A stretch of 64,000 bases of DNA from Streptosporangium sp. NBC_01756 (GTDB lineage Bacteria; Actinomycetota; Actinomycetes; Streptosporangiales; Streptosporangiaceae). Shown here piece after piece: positions 8,428-17,857 of the stretch (positions within the stretch are counted from its first letter, which is position 1; every line of letters starts with the position of its first letter). The position numbers were made by a program, and so were the translations under genes. Where the stretch lies: contig NZ_CP109130.1 of NCBI RefSeq assembly GCF_035917975.1, forward strand, positions 6,262,001 to 6,326,000. Reading direction: 5' to 3'. Below the pieces are notes generated by a model. The model saw only the letters and a program-made list of their open reading frames with translations, was not told the origin of the DNA and searched no databases.

Positions 8428-8651
8428 CAGCGCCTCGCGCCGGCTCAGATCAGTGGGTCACCATGCACTGAAATCGGGCCGACAACATCCACATTATGTG
8501 TAGGCCCTTTATGCTCCGCTCGCCGTGCCGCGCTGAACGCCGTTCCCCGCCGCTCGCCTGGCCGTGAAGCCGCCGGGGACGGCGGCGCGGAAGACCGCGA
8601 CCGCCGACGGGACGGTCGGTGCGCCACTGCGGGCGGGGCACCTGCCGCCGG

Positions 8652-10697
8652 TCACCGAGCCGGCGTGGCCTGCCGGCTCACCGGGGCGTCGTTTCCGGTG
8701 GATCCGTCGGGGACGGCTCCGTCGTCGGTGGCCTGCTCCGAGCCGGCGAGGCCCGGGTCCGGGTCCGGTTGGCAGGGAGGCAGGCCGAGCCGTACGTCGC
8801 TGGACCGCATGTCGCCGCCGGGGACGGTAGTGATCGTCACGACCCGGTGGGCGTACTCGCCGCATTCAGGCAGTGCGGCGAACTTCACCGCGACCTCGCG
8901 GGTGTAGTCCGTCCGACCGGACAGCTCAAGCGCCTGGACGTCGCTGGTGAACCCGCCCTGGCCGCCGACGACCTTCTGGGCGGACCCCAGTTTCACGGTG
9001 ACCGCGGAGGTGTCGCCGGTCCGGACCCGGAAGCGGACCGTGCTGCCGTCGAAGGAGGTGATGTCCACGCTCTCGACCGAGGGGGTCGGACACGGGGCGC
9101 CCCGGACCTCGGTCGTACGGCTCCGCGGGCCGCCGACGGTCTGGGGAGAGGTGGAGACCGTGACCCGCCGGTAGAGGGTCTGCCCGCAGGCCGGCACGGT
9201 GAAGGCATGCGGGACGGTGGGTGCGTAGCCGGCGGCTCCGGCGAGCGTGAAGCTGCGCGAAGGAGCCTCGGTGAGCCGGTCGGGGGCCGGTCCCTCGGCG
9301 AACCCGACGGTGAGCACGACCTTCGCCGGAGTCGACGCCCGCAGACCGATCGTGGTGCCGTCCGTGCCGATGCCGGTGATCGTCAGGCCGCTGACCGCGT
9401 GCACGGGTGGCGGCGACCCGGTGAAGGTCGGACCGGGTGCCGTCGGGGGAGTCCTCGACGAGCTCGGGGCGGGCCGGGCGGAGCGGTTCGGACGGCCCGG
9501 GTCGGCGCTCTCCGAGGAGGGCGCGGCCCGGCCGGTGCGCCGCGACGGCCCGAGGGTGGTGACCGGTTCGGGGGGCGGGGATCCGGTCCTCTCTCCCGGA
9601 GGGGTCCTCGCCGGCGGCTTCGGCGTGCCGTCTTCCACCGGAGACCGTGGTGCCGGAGTGAAGACCGTGTCCGCGGAGAGCCTGTCGGGCGCCCGGCCGG
9701 CGGCGACCAGACCGACGGCGACCGCGACAGTGATCACCACCATCCCGGCCACGACCCGGGGGCCCGGCCGGGGACGGCGTATGCCGCCCGCGCGGCCCAC
9801 CACACTCCGCGCGAGCGAACCGCCCGCCTCCGGCGCGGAGCCGGCCAGCGGGAATTCCAGTGCCAGCAGGGTGGCGAGTTCGGCCAGGTGCCGCCGGCCG
9901 CGCTGCTCCCACTGGGGACCATAGGCCGACAGCGCCGCCGTCTCCAGTTCAGCGACGAACGCCCGGGCCGTCGGCGGCCGGTCCGCCGGATCCTTGGCCA
10001 TCCCCTGGGCGACCAGCCCGCGCACCGAGCCCGGCACCGCCTCCAGCGGGATCGGCGCCGTCCGGTGCCGGTGCATGAGCGTGGTGGGATGGTCCGCCCC
10101 GTACGGCCGGCGACCGGTGAGGCACTCGAAGAACACGCAGGTGGCCGCGTACACGTCGCTCGCGGGGCCGGCCGGCTCTCCGGCCGGGAGCTCGGGCGCC
10201 AGGTAGGACGGGGTGCCCGCGGGTGTGCCCGCGTCCCCGGACCGGGCGGCGATGCCCAGATCCGCCAGCTTGCCGGTGCCGTCCGCCTGGACCAGCATGT
10301 TCTCCGGCCTGTGGTCGCCGTGCACGACCCCCGCGGAGTGCGCGGAGGCCAGTCCCGCCAGCGAGTCCTTGAACACCGCCAGCGCCGCCTCGGGGCTCAT
10401 GGTGCCGGGGCCGTCCAGGATCTTCCTGAGCGCGACGCCGTCCACCAGCTCCATCACGATCGCGGCTTCGAGCACGTCCTCGTAGTACTCGTAGAACCGG
10501 ACCAGGTTCGGGTCGCGCAGCTCCACCATGACCCGCGCCTGCCCGCGGAGGCGCGTCATGGACGCATGGTCGTCCCGCAGAGCGGCGCTCAGGTATTTGA
10601 TGGCCACGTAGGCGCCGGTGGGGACATAAGTGGCCAGCACCACCCGGCCGCTTACTCCGGTGCCGAGCTCTCGTACCTCGCGGTATCCCGGAACCAT
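8652..10697 (-). CDS. Transmembrane Ser/Thr protein kinase with divergent catalytic loop
   Basis: A 681-residue protein. The start at 10697 is chosen because GGAGGGGG precedes it by 5 bp. The kinase domain (1-260) has a glycine loop at 12-20 and the ATP lysine at 34 (VAIKYL). The catalytic loop reads HGDHRPEN (126-133), with Asp128 and Asn133 kept but Arg130 where Lys is usual. DLG (146-148) replaces DFG. A single transmembrane helix spans about 314-333. The rest is predicted extracellular: a Pro/Thr/Ser-rich linker (about 350-430) and beta-rich sensor-like sequence to the end. Activity is plausible but should be tested given the changed loop. The BCCT transporter starts divergently 125 bp away, so a shared role in osmotic response is possible but unproven. 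Confidence 0.85.
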   Translation of the reverse strand: MVPGYREVRELGTGVSGRVVLATYVPTGAYVAIKYLSAALRDDHASMTRLRGQARVMVELRDPNLVRFYEYYEDVLEAAIVMELVDGVALRKILDGPGTMSPEAALAVFKDSLAGLASAHSAGVVHGDHRPENMLVQADGTGKLADLGIAARSGDAGTPAGTPSYLAPELPAGEPAGPASDVYAATCVFFECLTGRRPYGADHPTTLMHRHRTAPIPLEAVPGSVRGLVAQGMAKDPADRPPTARAFVAELETAALSAYGPQWEQRGRRHLAELATLLALEFPLAGSAPEAGGSLARSVVGRAGGIRRPRPGPRVVAGMVVITVAVAVGLVAAGRAPDRLSADTVFTPAPRSPVEDGTPKPPARTPPGERTGSPPPEPVTTLGPSRRTGRAAPSSESADPGRPNRSARPAPSSSRTPPTAPGPTFTGSPPPVHAVSGLTITGIGTDGTTIGLRASTPAKVVLTVGFAEGPAPDRLTEAPSRSFTLAGAAGYAPTVPHAFTVPACGQTLYRRVTVSTSPQTVGGPRSRTTEVRGAPCPTPSVESVDITSFDGSTVRFRVRTGDTSAVTVKLGSAQKVVGGQGGFTSDVQALELSGRTDYTREVAVKFAALPECGEYAHRVVTITTVPGGDMRSSDVRLGLPPCQPDPDPGLAGSEQATDDGAVPDGSTGNDAPVSRQATPAR

Positions 10698-10822
10698 CAA
10701 GTCCCCCTCCGAGCGCCGTCGCTTGTTCGACGATCTCACCCCCGCGGTCGGTTGTCATGGTTCGCGAACTTTCGCGGAGGGCAGTAAGGCAGTTACTCTC
10801 TGTGATTCGTTTCGGGGGCCTG

Positions 10823-12391
10823 ATGCGCACGCGAAAGCCCGACATCCCACTGGTGACCGTCGCTGTGGGATTGCTGCTCGCCGTGGTGCTGTGGGGGGCG
10901 TTCTTCACCGACTCGCTGAACTCGACCGGGGCGGGCGCACTCGCCTGGGTGCTGGCCGATTTCGGCTGGCTGTTCGTGGTGGCCGCCGACCTCTTCCTGA
11001 TCCTGGCGGTCGTGCTCGCGTTCGGCCGGTTCGGCGGGATCCGCCTCGGGAAGGACGACGACACCCCCGAATTCTCCAACCTGGCCTGGATCGCGATGAT
11101 GTTCAGCGCCGGCATGGGCATCGGACTCATGTTCTACGGCGTCGCCGAGCCGATCACGCACCTGCTCAGGCCGCCGCCCAGCCTGGGCATCACGCCCGAC
11201 TCGGCGCAGGCCGCGCGCACCGCGATGGAGTACTCGCTGTTCCACTGGACTCTGCATCCGTGGGCCATCTACGCGATCACGGGTCTGGCCCTGGCCTACT
11301 CCACCTTCCGGATGGGCCGGGGCAACCAGTTCAGTGCCGCGTTCACCCCGCTGTTCGGCGGCAGGCCCCGGCCGTACGTGGGGCGGGCGCTGGACCTGCT
11401 GGCCGTCCTCGCCACGGTCTTCGGCACCGCCACCAGCCTGGGCCTGGGAGCGCTTCAGGTGGAGTACGGGCTCAACGAGCTGTTCGGGTTCAGCGGGCGG
11501 AGGCTGGAGGTGATCGTCATCATCGTGCTGACCGCCGCGTTCATCGTCTCGGCGGCGACCGGGGTGCACCGGGGCGTGCAGTGGCTCAGCACCGCCAACA
11601 TCTACCTGGCCGCCGTACTCGCCCTGCTCATCTTCGCCTTCGGCCCGACCGTCGCCGTCCTCGACCTGATCCCCGCCTCGATCGGCGGCTACCTGAACGA
11701 CCTGATCCCGATGGCCTCGCGGACGGGCGCGTTCGTCGACAAGCGGTGGCTCGGTGCCTGGACCATCTTCTACTGGGCGTGGTGGATGTCCTGGGCGCCG
11801 TTCGTGGGCGCCTTCATCGCCCGGATCTCCCGGGGGCGGACCATCCGCGAGTTCGTCATCGGCGTCCTGCTCGTCCCGTCCGGTGTCAGCGTGCTCTGGT
11901 TCGCGGTCAGCGGCGGTAGCGCCGTATGGCTCCAGCGCACGGGCAGAGCGGATTTCACCGGATCGGTCGCCAAGGGCCCGGAGGCGGCGATGTTCACGCT
12001 GCTCGGCCAGCTCCCGCTGACCACGCTCACCACCGTGATCACCGTGGTCCTCGTCGCGCTCTACTTCGTCAGCGGCGCGGACGCGGCCTCGCTGGTGCTC
12101 GGCTCGCTGTGCAGCGGGGGCTCGCTCCACCCGTCCCGGCTGCTGGTGACGATGTGGGGCGTGCTGGTCGGCGCGATCGCCCTGGTGCTCCTGCTGGCCG
12201 GCGGACTGGAAGGACTGCAGCAGGCCACGATCCTGGTCGCGCTGCCATTCGTGGTCGTCATGCTCCTGCTCTGCGTGGCGCTCGTGAAAGAGCTGCGTCA
12301 GGATCCCGGGGGGAGACCGGGACCCCGTGCCCACCCCGCCGGCCTGTCGGGGGCCATCCGCCGGGTTTACGGCGGGGACGACACCGAGTGA
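10823..12391 (+). CDS. BCCT-family betaine/choline/carnitine-type transporter
   Basis: A 522-residue protein from the ATG at 10823, which has GGGGG 5 bp upstream; an in-frame ATG at 10757 would add 22 residues. It has about 12 hydrophobic helices. The family motif GMGIGLMFYGVAEP lies near residue 90, and the signature region WTIFYWAWWMSWAPFVG is in the centre, including the tryptophan box that binds the trimethylammonium head group. BCCT proteins import compatible solutes with sodium or protons at the cytoplasmic membrane. The N- and C-tails are short, so strong osmosensing like that of BetP is less likely. Substrate cannot be assigned from sequence alone. It is divergent from the Ser/Thr kinase gene and followed only by a weak hairpin. 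Confidence 0.92.
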   Translation: MRTRKPDIPLVTVAVGLLLAVVLWGAFFTDSLNSTGAGALAWVLADFGWLFVVAADLFLILAVVLAFGRFGGIRLGKDDDTPEFSNLAWIAMMFSAGMGIGLMFYGVAEPITHLLRPPPSLGITPDSAQAARTAMEYSLFHWTLHPWAIYAITGLALAYSTFRMGRGNQFSAAFTPLFGGRPRPYVGRALDLLAVLATVFGTATSLGLGALQVEYGLNELFGFSGRRLEVIVIIVLTAAFIVSAATGVHRGVQWLSTANIYLAAVLALLIFAFGPTVAVLDLIPASIGGYLNDLIPMASRTGAFVDKRWLGAWTIFYWAWWMSWAPFVGAFIARISRGRTIREFVIGVLLVPSGVSVLWFAVSGGSAVWLQRTGRADFTGSVAKGPEAAMFTLLGQLPLTTLTTVITVVLVALYFVSGADAASLVLGSLCSGGSLHPSRLLVTMWGVLVGAIALVLLLAGGLEGLQQATILVALPFVVVMLLLCVALVKELRQDPGGRPGPRAHPAGLSGAIRRVYGGDDTE

Positions 12392-12410
12392 GCCACGCCG
12401 GGTCCGTGGC
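12392..12410 (+). terminator. Weak hairpin after the BCCT gene
   Basis: A 6-bp stem (GCCACG with CGTGGC) and 7-nt loop lie directly after the stop codon. It is short, so it is only a tentative terminator. Confidence 0.3.
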
Positions 12411-12593
12411 AGGGCTCGGCGGCCCTGGCCGGCGCCGTTCCTCCTGAGCCGGGGTGCCCACGACCCGGCCGGCAGAGACCCCGGGGAAATTCGCCTAAAA
12501 CCGGCATAACGCGGCAAGATGCCCTCTGGTCGGTTGCAGGAGCGGCGGGCCTCGCGACGGCTCCGGGCGGGCCGTGCCGGAAGGGAGCGGCTG

Positions 12594-13331
12594 ATGCCCG
12601 TCCTCGACGTGTCGCAGTGGGCGGTGGTCCTGCTCTCCCTGTTCCTCGTCGGCTTCTCCAAGACGGGTGTCTCCGGTGCGGGAACGGTGGCGGTGGCCAT
12701 GTTCGCGATCGTCCTGCCCGCCAAACAGTCCACCGGTGTCCTGCTGCCGCTGCTGCTCGTCGGTGACGTGGTCGCCGTGGCCGTCTACCGCAGCCACGCG
12801 GACTGGCCGAAGCTGATCAGGCTCTTCCCCTGGGTGGCCGGCGGCGTGGTCGTCGGCGCCCTCGTCGTCCGCTGGGTCGACGACACGCAGATGAAACGGC
12901 TCATCGGCGGGATCCTGCTGACGATCCTCGCCGTCCATCTGTGGAACCGGCGCCGCGGCCCCGAGGCCTCGCTCGCCCATCACCGGCCGGTGGCCGCCCT
13001 GGCGGGGGTCTCCGCCGGCTTCGCCACCATGGCGGCCAACGCGGCAGGGCCCATCATGGCCCTGTACCTGCTGGCGGCCGGCCTGCCCGTCCTGGGATTC
13101 CTCGGGACCAGCGCCTGGTTCTTCCTCATCCTCAACGCGTTCAAGGTGCCCTTCAGTGTCGCGCTGGGCCTCATCACCCCCGCCACGCTGGCGTTCGGCG
13201 CCCTGGTCTTCCCGGCCGTCCTGGCCGGGGCGGCGGCTGGCCGGGTCGTCGTGCGCCGCATCGACCGCAAGCGCTTCGAGCAGGTCACGGTGGCGCTCAC
13301 GGTTCTCGCGGCGGTGCGCCTGCTCGTCTGA
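12594..13331 (+). CDS. TauE/SafE-family sulfite/organosulfonate-type permease
   Basis: A 245-residue integral membrane protein of the TSUP/TauE family. It has eight or so hydrophobic helices in two related halves. The first begins VVLLSLFLVGFSKTGVSGAG, and the second, after the charged loop HLWNRRRGPEASLAHHRP, carries GVSAGFATMAANAAGPIM, the typical family repeat. Family members move sulfite, sulfoacetate or related anions, often outward, at the cytoplasmic membrane. The start ATG has AAGGGAG 6 bp upstream. No sulfur gene is adjacent, so the substrate is open. The gene ends before a strong hairpin shared with the convergent F5/8 gene. Confidence 0.88.
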   Translation: MPVLDVSQWAVVLLSLFLVGFSKTGVSGAGTVAVAMFAIVLPAKQSTGVLLPLLLVGDVVAVAVYRSHADWPKLIRLFPWVAGGVVVGALVVRWVDDTQMKRLIGGILLTILAVHLWNRRRGPEASLAHHRPVAALAGVSAGFATMAANAAGPIMALYLLAAGLPVLGFLGTSAWFFLILNAFKVPFSVALGLITPATLAFGALVFPAVLAGAAAGRVVVRRIDRKRFEQVTVALTVLAAVRLLV

Positions 13332-13415
13332 GGCCCCGGGGCCGGACCGGCGGGCGCCGGCCGGGTATGTGCGGTCTTTCGCGGTGAGAGCCGGTCCCGG
13401 TGGGTGCACGGCGGA

Positions 13416-13446
13416 GCCGCGGACCTCCCTCCGGGAGGTCCGCGGC
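13416..13446. terminator. Strong bidirectional hairpin between convergent genes
   Basis: A perfect 14-bp GC-rich stem (13416-13429 with 13433-13446) has a 3-nt loop. It lies between the permease stop (13331) and the convergent beta-helix gene end (13508). Confidence 0.85.
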
Positions 13447-13507
13447 GTGTGGTGCGGCGCCTGACCGGCGGGGACCGACCCCGCGCCGATCAGGCGGGTT
13501 CAGGACC

Positions 13508-16054
13508 TCACGGGTAGGAGACGATCTTGGACGGGATCGTCGCCGTACCGGAGGCGGGGCCGCCGGTGCCGTTGATCACATGGTTGACCCGGCCGTTGCC
13601 TCCGAGGGAGACGGTGAGCAGGCTGTGGAACTTGACGCCCGGTTTCACCGGAGTCTCGAACCCGTTCTCCACCTCGATCGTCGGGTCGACGTTGAAGTAG
13701 ACGTAACTGCCGAGCCCCCAGCCCTCGTGGGTGTTGACCGCGGGACCGACCTTGTAGGCCGCCCATCCCTTGGTGCTGCCGTTCATGTAGGCCGCCTGGT
13801 TCGGCGGGTCGTACGCCTTCTCGTTCTGGAAGAAGATCGTCCGGCCACGCTCGCCGTACCACTCGACGTCGTACTTGCGGTAGTGCTCGACGAACAGGCC
13901 GGTGGCCAGGACGTCGTCGCCGTTGACGACCAGGCCGGTCTCGGCGGTGTTGACGTTCCAGCCGATGCCGTCGCCGTGGTCGCCGCGCCACAGCCAGGTG
14001 TGGTCGATGATCACGTCGTCGCTGTTGACCACGACGCTGGTGGTGGCGTTGCCGGCGAAGGCGCCGCCGATCCGGACGAACACGTCCTGCAGCGTGGTCG
14101 GGTTGGCGGCATGGTCGGCGCTCGACCCCTGCGGGCCGACCTCGATGAGCACGTCGGACTTCTGGGTGCCCGCGTCGACCAGGAACCCGGCGAGCTTCAC
14201 GCCGTCCACGTCGGCCACCTTGACCGCGCCGGCGCCGCCGCCCGGGATGATCGTCGCCAGGCCGAGGCCCAGGACCACGGTGTTGGCCCGGGTCACGTTG
14301 ATCGGCTGGCTGAGGTTGTAGATGCCGGGGGTGAGCAGCAGGTGCAGACCCTGGGCGAGCGCGGCGTTGATGGTCGCGGCCGAGTCGCCGGGCTTGGCGA
14401 CGAAGAACTGGCCGAGCGGGAGCGAGGTGCCGGGGGTGGCGCCGTTGGCCCAGCTCACACCGCGCGCATCGGTCCGCTTGGACGGGACGAACACGCGGTA
14501 CTCGTTGCCGGCGAAGTAGAGGTACGGCTTCTCGCGGCTGATCGGGGTGGTGTCCAGCGTGGTGTAGGACTGGTCCAGGAAGTTCGTGGCGGGAGCGCCC
14601 TGGACTCCGGAGAAGACCATGTTCCACACGCCGTTGACCCAGCCGCCGACGGAGCTGTCCCGGGTGTACCACTGCTGCTGCGAGTACGGCCCGACGGCAC
14701 CGTCGATCTTGCTGTCGGCGATGTAGCCGCCGCTGGCCCAGCCGTAGCCGGTGGGGGCCAGGTTGAGCGCGCCCTTGATGTGCATGCGGCGGAACGGCGC
14801 GGCCTGCGAGACGGCCCACTGGTTGGTGCCGCCGGGGGGCTGCACCGACAGGTTCTCCGTGGAGCGCCAGAAGTTCTGGGTGGCGTTGCCGCCGAACCAG
14901 CCCGCGTCGACGGTCACGCCGTTGAGGGTGACGTCGTCGGGGTTCTGGCCCAGGCCGATGATCGAGGTGTAGAACCCGACCTTGGCGTTGACGTTGTAGG
15001 TGCCCGGCTTGAACAGGAAGGCGTGCCGCCCGGTGCCGAACTGGGCCGACTCCTGCTGGGCGAAGACCGCGTCGAGCTGGCTCTGGATGGTGGCGCTCGA
15101 CATCGACGGGTCGAAGACGTGGACGTTCGGGCCCAGCGGCCCGCCGCCGGGGATCACCGGACCGTCCGACGTCGTCTGCACGCTGAACTCCCACAGTGAG
15201 TATCCGTAACCGGTGGCCCGCGTGACGCCCTGCATTCGGACATACCGGGCGGTGCCGCTCACGTCATGCGACTGGACGCCGCCGGTGGAGCCGGTGACCG
15301 ACTTCAGGTCGTTCCAGGTGGTGCCATTGACCGACCCCTGGAGCTTGAAGGCGCTCGCGTACGCGGCCTCCCACCTCAGACCGATCTTGCAGACGGTCTG
15401 CTCCGAGCCGAGGTCCACCTGTACCCACTGCGCGTCGCCGGTCGCGCTGGCCCAGCGGGTCCCGTTGTCGCCGTCGAAGGCGGCGCTCGCCGGGGTTCCG
15501 CCGTTCTCGGTCGACGACGCGCCGGCGGGCTTGTTCAGCGCGGCGTTGGTGGTTCCGCACTGTCCCCCGGTTCCCCCGGTGGTACCGAAGACCTGGAACT
15601 CCCAGAGGGAGTAGCCGTAGCCGGTGGCCCGCGTGGTTCCGAGCATCCGGACGTACCGGCCGTTGCCGGTGACGTCCCAGGTGTCGGCCCCGCCGTCACC
15701 GCCGGTGACGGTCTTCAGGTCCGTCCACGTGATCCCGTTCTCGGACGCCTGGATCTTGTACGCACTGCCGTAGGCGGCCTCCCAGGTGAGCACGACCCTG
15801 CTGATGCCGGCTGAGGCTCCCAGATCGACCTGAAGCCATTGGGAGTCGGTGCTCGCGCTGGACCAGCGGGTGCCGGTGTTGCCGTCGACCGCGTTGGCCG
15901 GGCCGGTGCCGCCGTTCTCGGAGGATGAGGCCGTCGCGGTCTTGCCCTGCGACAGCAACGTGTCCGCCAGGGCCGGACTGGACGGTACGGCGATCAGAGC
16001 CGCTACGACCGCCGAGGCGACCCATAAAGCGGCAGGACGGAACAGACCTCTCAT
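13508..16054 (-). CDS. Secreted protein with two F5/8-type C (discoidin/CBM32-like) domains and a beta-helix domain
   Basis: An 848-residue protein from the ATG at 16054, which has GGAG 6 bp upstream. The signal peptide is about 1-30 (VASAVVAALIAVPSSPALAD). Two discoidin-like domains follow (about 31-160 and 170-290). They share motifs such as TRWSSASTDSQWLQVDLG, NGRYVRMLGTTRATGYGYSL and LWEF. From about 300 to the end the sequence looks like a right-handed parallel beta-helix of the pectate-lyase/GH55-like kind, with short repeated strands (for example FKPGTYNVNAKVGF, LLTPGIYNLSQPINV, FVEHYRKYDVEWYG). It probably binds polysaccharide through the discoidin domains and cleaves it with the helix. 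The glycan and reaction are not identifiable here, and no sugar genes are adjacent. Confidence 0.8.
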   Translation of the reverse strand: MRGLFRPAALWVASAVVAALIAVPSSPALADTLLSQGKTATASSSENGGTGPANAVDGNTGTRWSSASTDSQWLQVDLGASAGISRVVLTWEAAYGSAYKIQASENGITWTDLKTVTGGDGGADTWDVTGNGRYVRMLGTTRATGYGYSLWEFQVFGTTGGTGGQCGTTNAALNKPAGASSTENGGTPASAAFDGDNGTRWASATGDAQWVQVDLGSEQTVCKIGLRWEAAYASAFKLQGSVNGTTWNDLKSVTGSTGGVQSHDVSGTARYVRMQGVTRATGYGYSLWEFSVQTTSDGPVIPGGGPLGPNVHVFDPSMSSATIQSQLDAVFAQQESAQFGTGRHAFLFKPGTYNVNAKVGFYTSIIGLGQNPDDVTLNGVTVDAGWFGGNATQNFWRSTENLSVQPPGGTNQWAVSQAAPFRRMHIKGALNLAPTGYGWASGGYIADSKIDGAVGPYSQQQWYTRDSSVGGWVNGVWNMVFSGVQGAPATNFLDQSYTTLDTTPISREKPYLYFAGNEYRVFVPSKRTDARGVSWANGATPGTSLPLGQFFVAKPGDSAATINAALAQGLHLLLTPGIYNLSQPINVTRANTVVLGLGLATIIPGGGAGAVKVADVDGVKLAGFLVDAGTQKSDVLIEVGPQGSSADHAANPTTLQDVFVRIGGAFAGNATTSVVVNSDDVIIDHTWLWRGDHGDGIGWNVNTAETGLVVNGDDVLATGLFVEHYRKYDVEWYGERGRTIFFQNEKAYDPPNQAAYMNGSTKGWAAYKVGPAVNTHEGWGLGSYVYFNVDPTIEVENGFETPVKPGVKFHSLLTVSLGGNGRVNHVINGTGGPASGTATIPSKIVSYP

Positions 16055-16322
16055 GCGTGTCTCCACAGGGGATCGGGGGGTGGAAGGTCCAACGTCAGGC
16101 AGGCGCGACCGGTGGCAGGACGTAAATCAACGCCTTATTTCTTTACTTGATTTAACTTATTGGAAAGATGGCCGTCAAGAGGCGGGGCTCCACTCCTGAG
16201 TCGGCCCGGGAGAGCGCCCTCACGTCGGGCGACCCGTCCGAGTGCGACGGTGTTCCGCACGGGACCTTACGGCCGGTCGCGCTTCTTCCGGGACGGCATG
16301 GCCGGAGGCGTCGGGCCGGAGG
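16055..16322. other. Promoter region of the F5/8-domain gene
   Basis: About 270 bp between two minus-strand genes. Positions 16120-16170 form a very AT-rich block, exceptional in this window, and probably hold the promoter or an operator of the gene starting at 16054. The part right of about 16236 belongs to the left end of the 1.8-kb duplication. Confidence 0.45.
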
Positions 16323-17660
16323 TCACTTGGGCGGGAGCGTCCACGTCACGGTGCGGGTCAACGTCCCGTAGGTGTCGTAGGACCTGGCCCATCCCAGGGT
16401 TTCGAACCGCCCGTTCTCCTGGTTGATCCACTTGTCTTCCCGGTTGAAGTTGTAGCGGTCATAGGCGTGGACGGTGACCTCCATGGTCGCCTGATCGCCG
16501 TTGACCTTGACGTCGGAACTGCCCCAGATCGAGTGGCGGCCGAGTGCGAACTCCCAGTTCTTGGTCGCGCTGTCGGTGACCTTCACCGGCTCACCCGTCA
16601 TCTGGAAGTCCCGGTGGCCGGTCTCCCGGTAGAGGCGCTCGGCGTTCTCCTGGGCTCGGCGTATCTCCGCGTCGACGGCCTCACGGACCGCCTTGTCCTC
16701 GTGGTAGGCCTTGTCGTAGTCGATCCGGTAGTCGCTGCCGGAGCCGTCCAGGTAATGCTTGAAGGTGGCCGCCGCCTCGTCGTAACCGGGCATCGCCTCC
16801 TCGCCCTGCAGCAGCGCCTGCCATTTGTACCAGAGCGCGTAGTCCCCGGAAGAGGGCCGCGCGTCGGGATCGTACGGCCAGGGATCGTCGTAGGGAATGC
16901 CGGGATCCCGGGGCGGGCCGAGGTCGTACTTCCCGTCTCGCGGGCCCTCCTCCGGAGGCTGCGGCGGTGGATGCGGGTGCGCTGCCGGCCGATGTTCCAT
17001 CATCCAGGTGACACCCGAAGCCGTCGCGGCCACGCCTGCGGGCCCGAGCGCCCCGCCGAGACGTGAGCCTTTCGCGGCGGTTGCGAAGGTGGGGGCTTTG
17101 GCGCCGAGCAGGCGGCGCAGGCGGGTCTCCACGGCGCGGATCAGTTTTTGGCCGAAGTATCGTTCGAGTTTGTGGCGCAGGGTCGCCATGGCTTTCCTGG
17201 CGAAGAGGCGCAGGGCCGCGATGAAGCTCCGGGCCTGGAGTGCGGCGAGGCCGCCGGAGATCAGGGCCGTGGTCATGGCCCAGGCGACGGCGAGCAGGGC
17301 GTAGGTCGCGAGGAGTTTCAGCAGGAGCTTGACGACTGTGATGACCTTGGCGAACAGGTTGTGGCCGTCGGCCAGGGCGTGCAGGGAGGTCGCGAGGTTC
17401 TGTAGGTGGCCGGTCTGCTGGTCGTCGCCTTGGTAGTCGGTCCAGTGGTCGTTGAGCTCGTCGATGTGGTCGCCGGAGTTCTTCGCGCTGGCGTGTGCGA
17501 CGGCGCCGTTGGCCGTGGGGTTCACCTCGCCCTCGAGGGCGGTGGCGCAGGCGTGGAGGGCTGCCCCGCACGCGTGGAGGTGGTCTTCGTCTTCCTTGGG
17601 CCATTCCACGCCGAGCAGGCCGAACGAGGCCTTCAGCTCAGCCGGGAGGGTCACTGCCAT
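16323..17660 (-). CDS. CpnT-N-like (WXG100-like domain) secreted protein, paralogue A
   Basis: A 445-residue protein. Residues 1-105 resemble the helical WXG100-like N-domain of CpnT-type toxins (LPAELKASFGLLGVEWPKEDED at the start). Residues 106-141 are strongly hydrophobic and may insert in a membrane. A basic helical region runs to 197, then a Pro-rich linker (about 222-240). The C-terminal domain (about 245-445) is unrelated to any toxin fold I can name; it carries the motifs WYKW, VHAYDRYNFN, GRFETLGWARSYDTYG and TRTVTW. The architecture suggests an ESX-secreted polymorphic effector with a variable end. Residues 1-197 are identical to the paralogue at 18155-19507, while the C-domains are only about half identical. 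The partner ESX gene upstream is broken. Confidence 0.7.
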   Translation of the reverse strand: MAVTLPAELKASFGLLGVEWPKEDEDHLHACGAALHACATALEGEVNPTANGAVAHASAKNSGDHIDELNDHWTDYQGDDQQTGHLQNLATSLHALADGHNLFAKVITVVKLLLKLLATYALLAVAWAMTTALISGGLAALQARSFIAALRLFARKAMATLRHKLERYFGQKLIRAVETRLRRLLGAKAPTFATAAKGSRLGGALGPAGVAATASGVTWMMEHRPAAHPHPPPQPPEEGPRDGKYDLGPPRDPGIPYDDPWPYDPDARPSSGDYALWYKWQALLQGEEAMPGYDEAAATFKHYLDGSGSDYRIDYDKAYHEDKAVREAVDAEIRRAQENAERLYRETGHRDFQMTGEPVKVTDSATKNWEFALGRHSIWGSSDVKVNGDQATMEVTVHAYDRYNFNREDKWINQENGRFETLGWARSYDTYGTLTRTVTWTLPPK

Positions 17661-17664
17661 CGCG

Positions 17665-17857
17665 TCAGGCCGTACGGGGGGTGCTTGCCGGGACGATGGC
17701 CTGGACAGGGGCGCTGCCGCCTTGTGCTGTTTCCCCGGTGCTGTGGACGACTGCGAGCAGGTTGCCGGTGTGCTGCCGAAACAGCGCAGCAGTGTTCAGC
17801 AGGTGGCGCCCCCACCTCGCTCGGCGATGAGTGGTCGAACCGGAGTTCCGCACTCAC
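17665..17857 (-). pseudogene. Broken ESX-like (WXG100-size) partner gene
   Basis: The sequence aligns with the intact ESX-like gene at 19512-19841. It starts at the same GTG (SAELRFDH) and ends with the same VQAIVPA-TPRTA tail. It has one extra base in the run near 17815 (GGTGGCGCC against GGTGCCGTC), which shifts the frame after about 14 codons. About 47 codons of the middle are also deleted, joining GGSA directly to PVQAI. No full-length product can be made. It sits directly upstream of toxin-like paralogue A, as its intact counterpart does for paralogue B. Confidence 0.8.

Noticed and set aside
10793-12733. A 646-codon open frame opposite the BCCT and TauE genes
   Set aside because: High GC keeps antisense frames open. 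The composition (Arg, Gly, Gln, His-rich, no fold) is non-coding, and the plus strand encodes recognisable transporters.
16736-17604. Arg/Pro-rich frames opposite the two toxin-like genes, identical in both copies, considered as immunity proteins
   Set aside because: They are antisense shadows, identical only because the DNA of the copies is identical, and they lack any ribosome site or protein-like composition.
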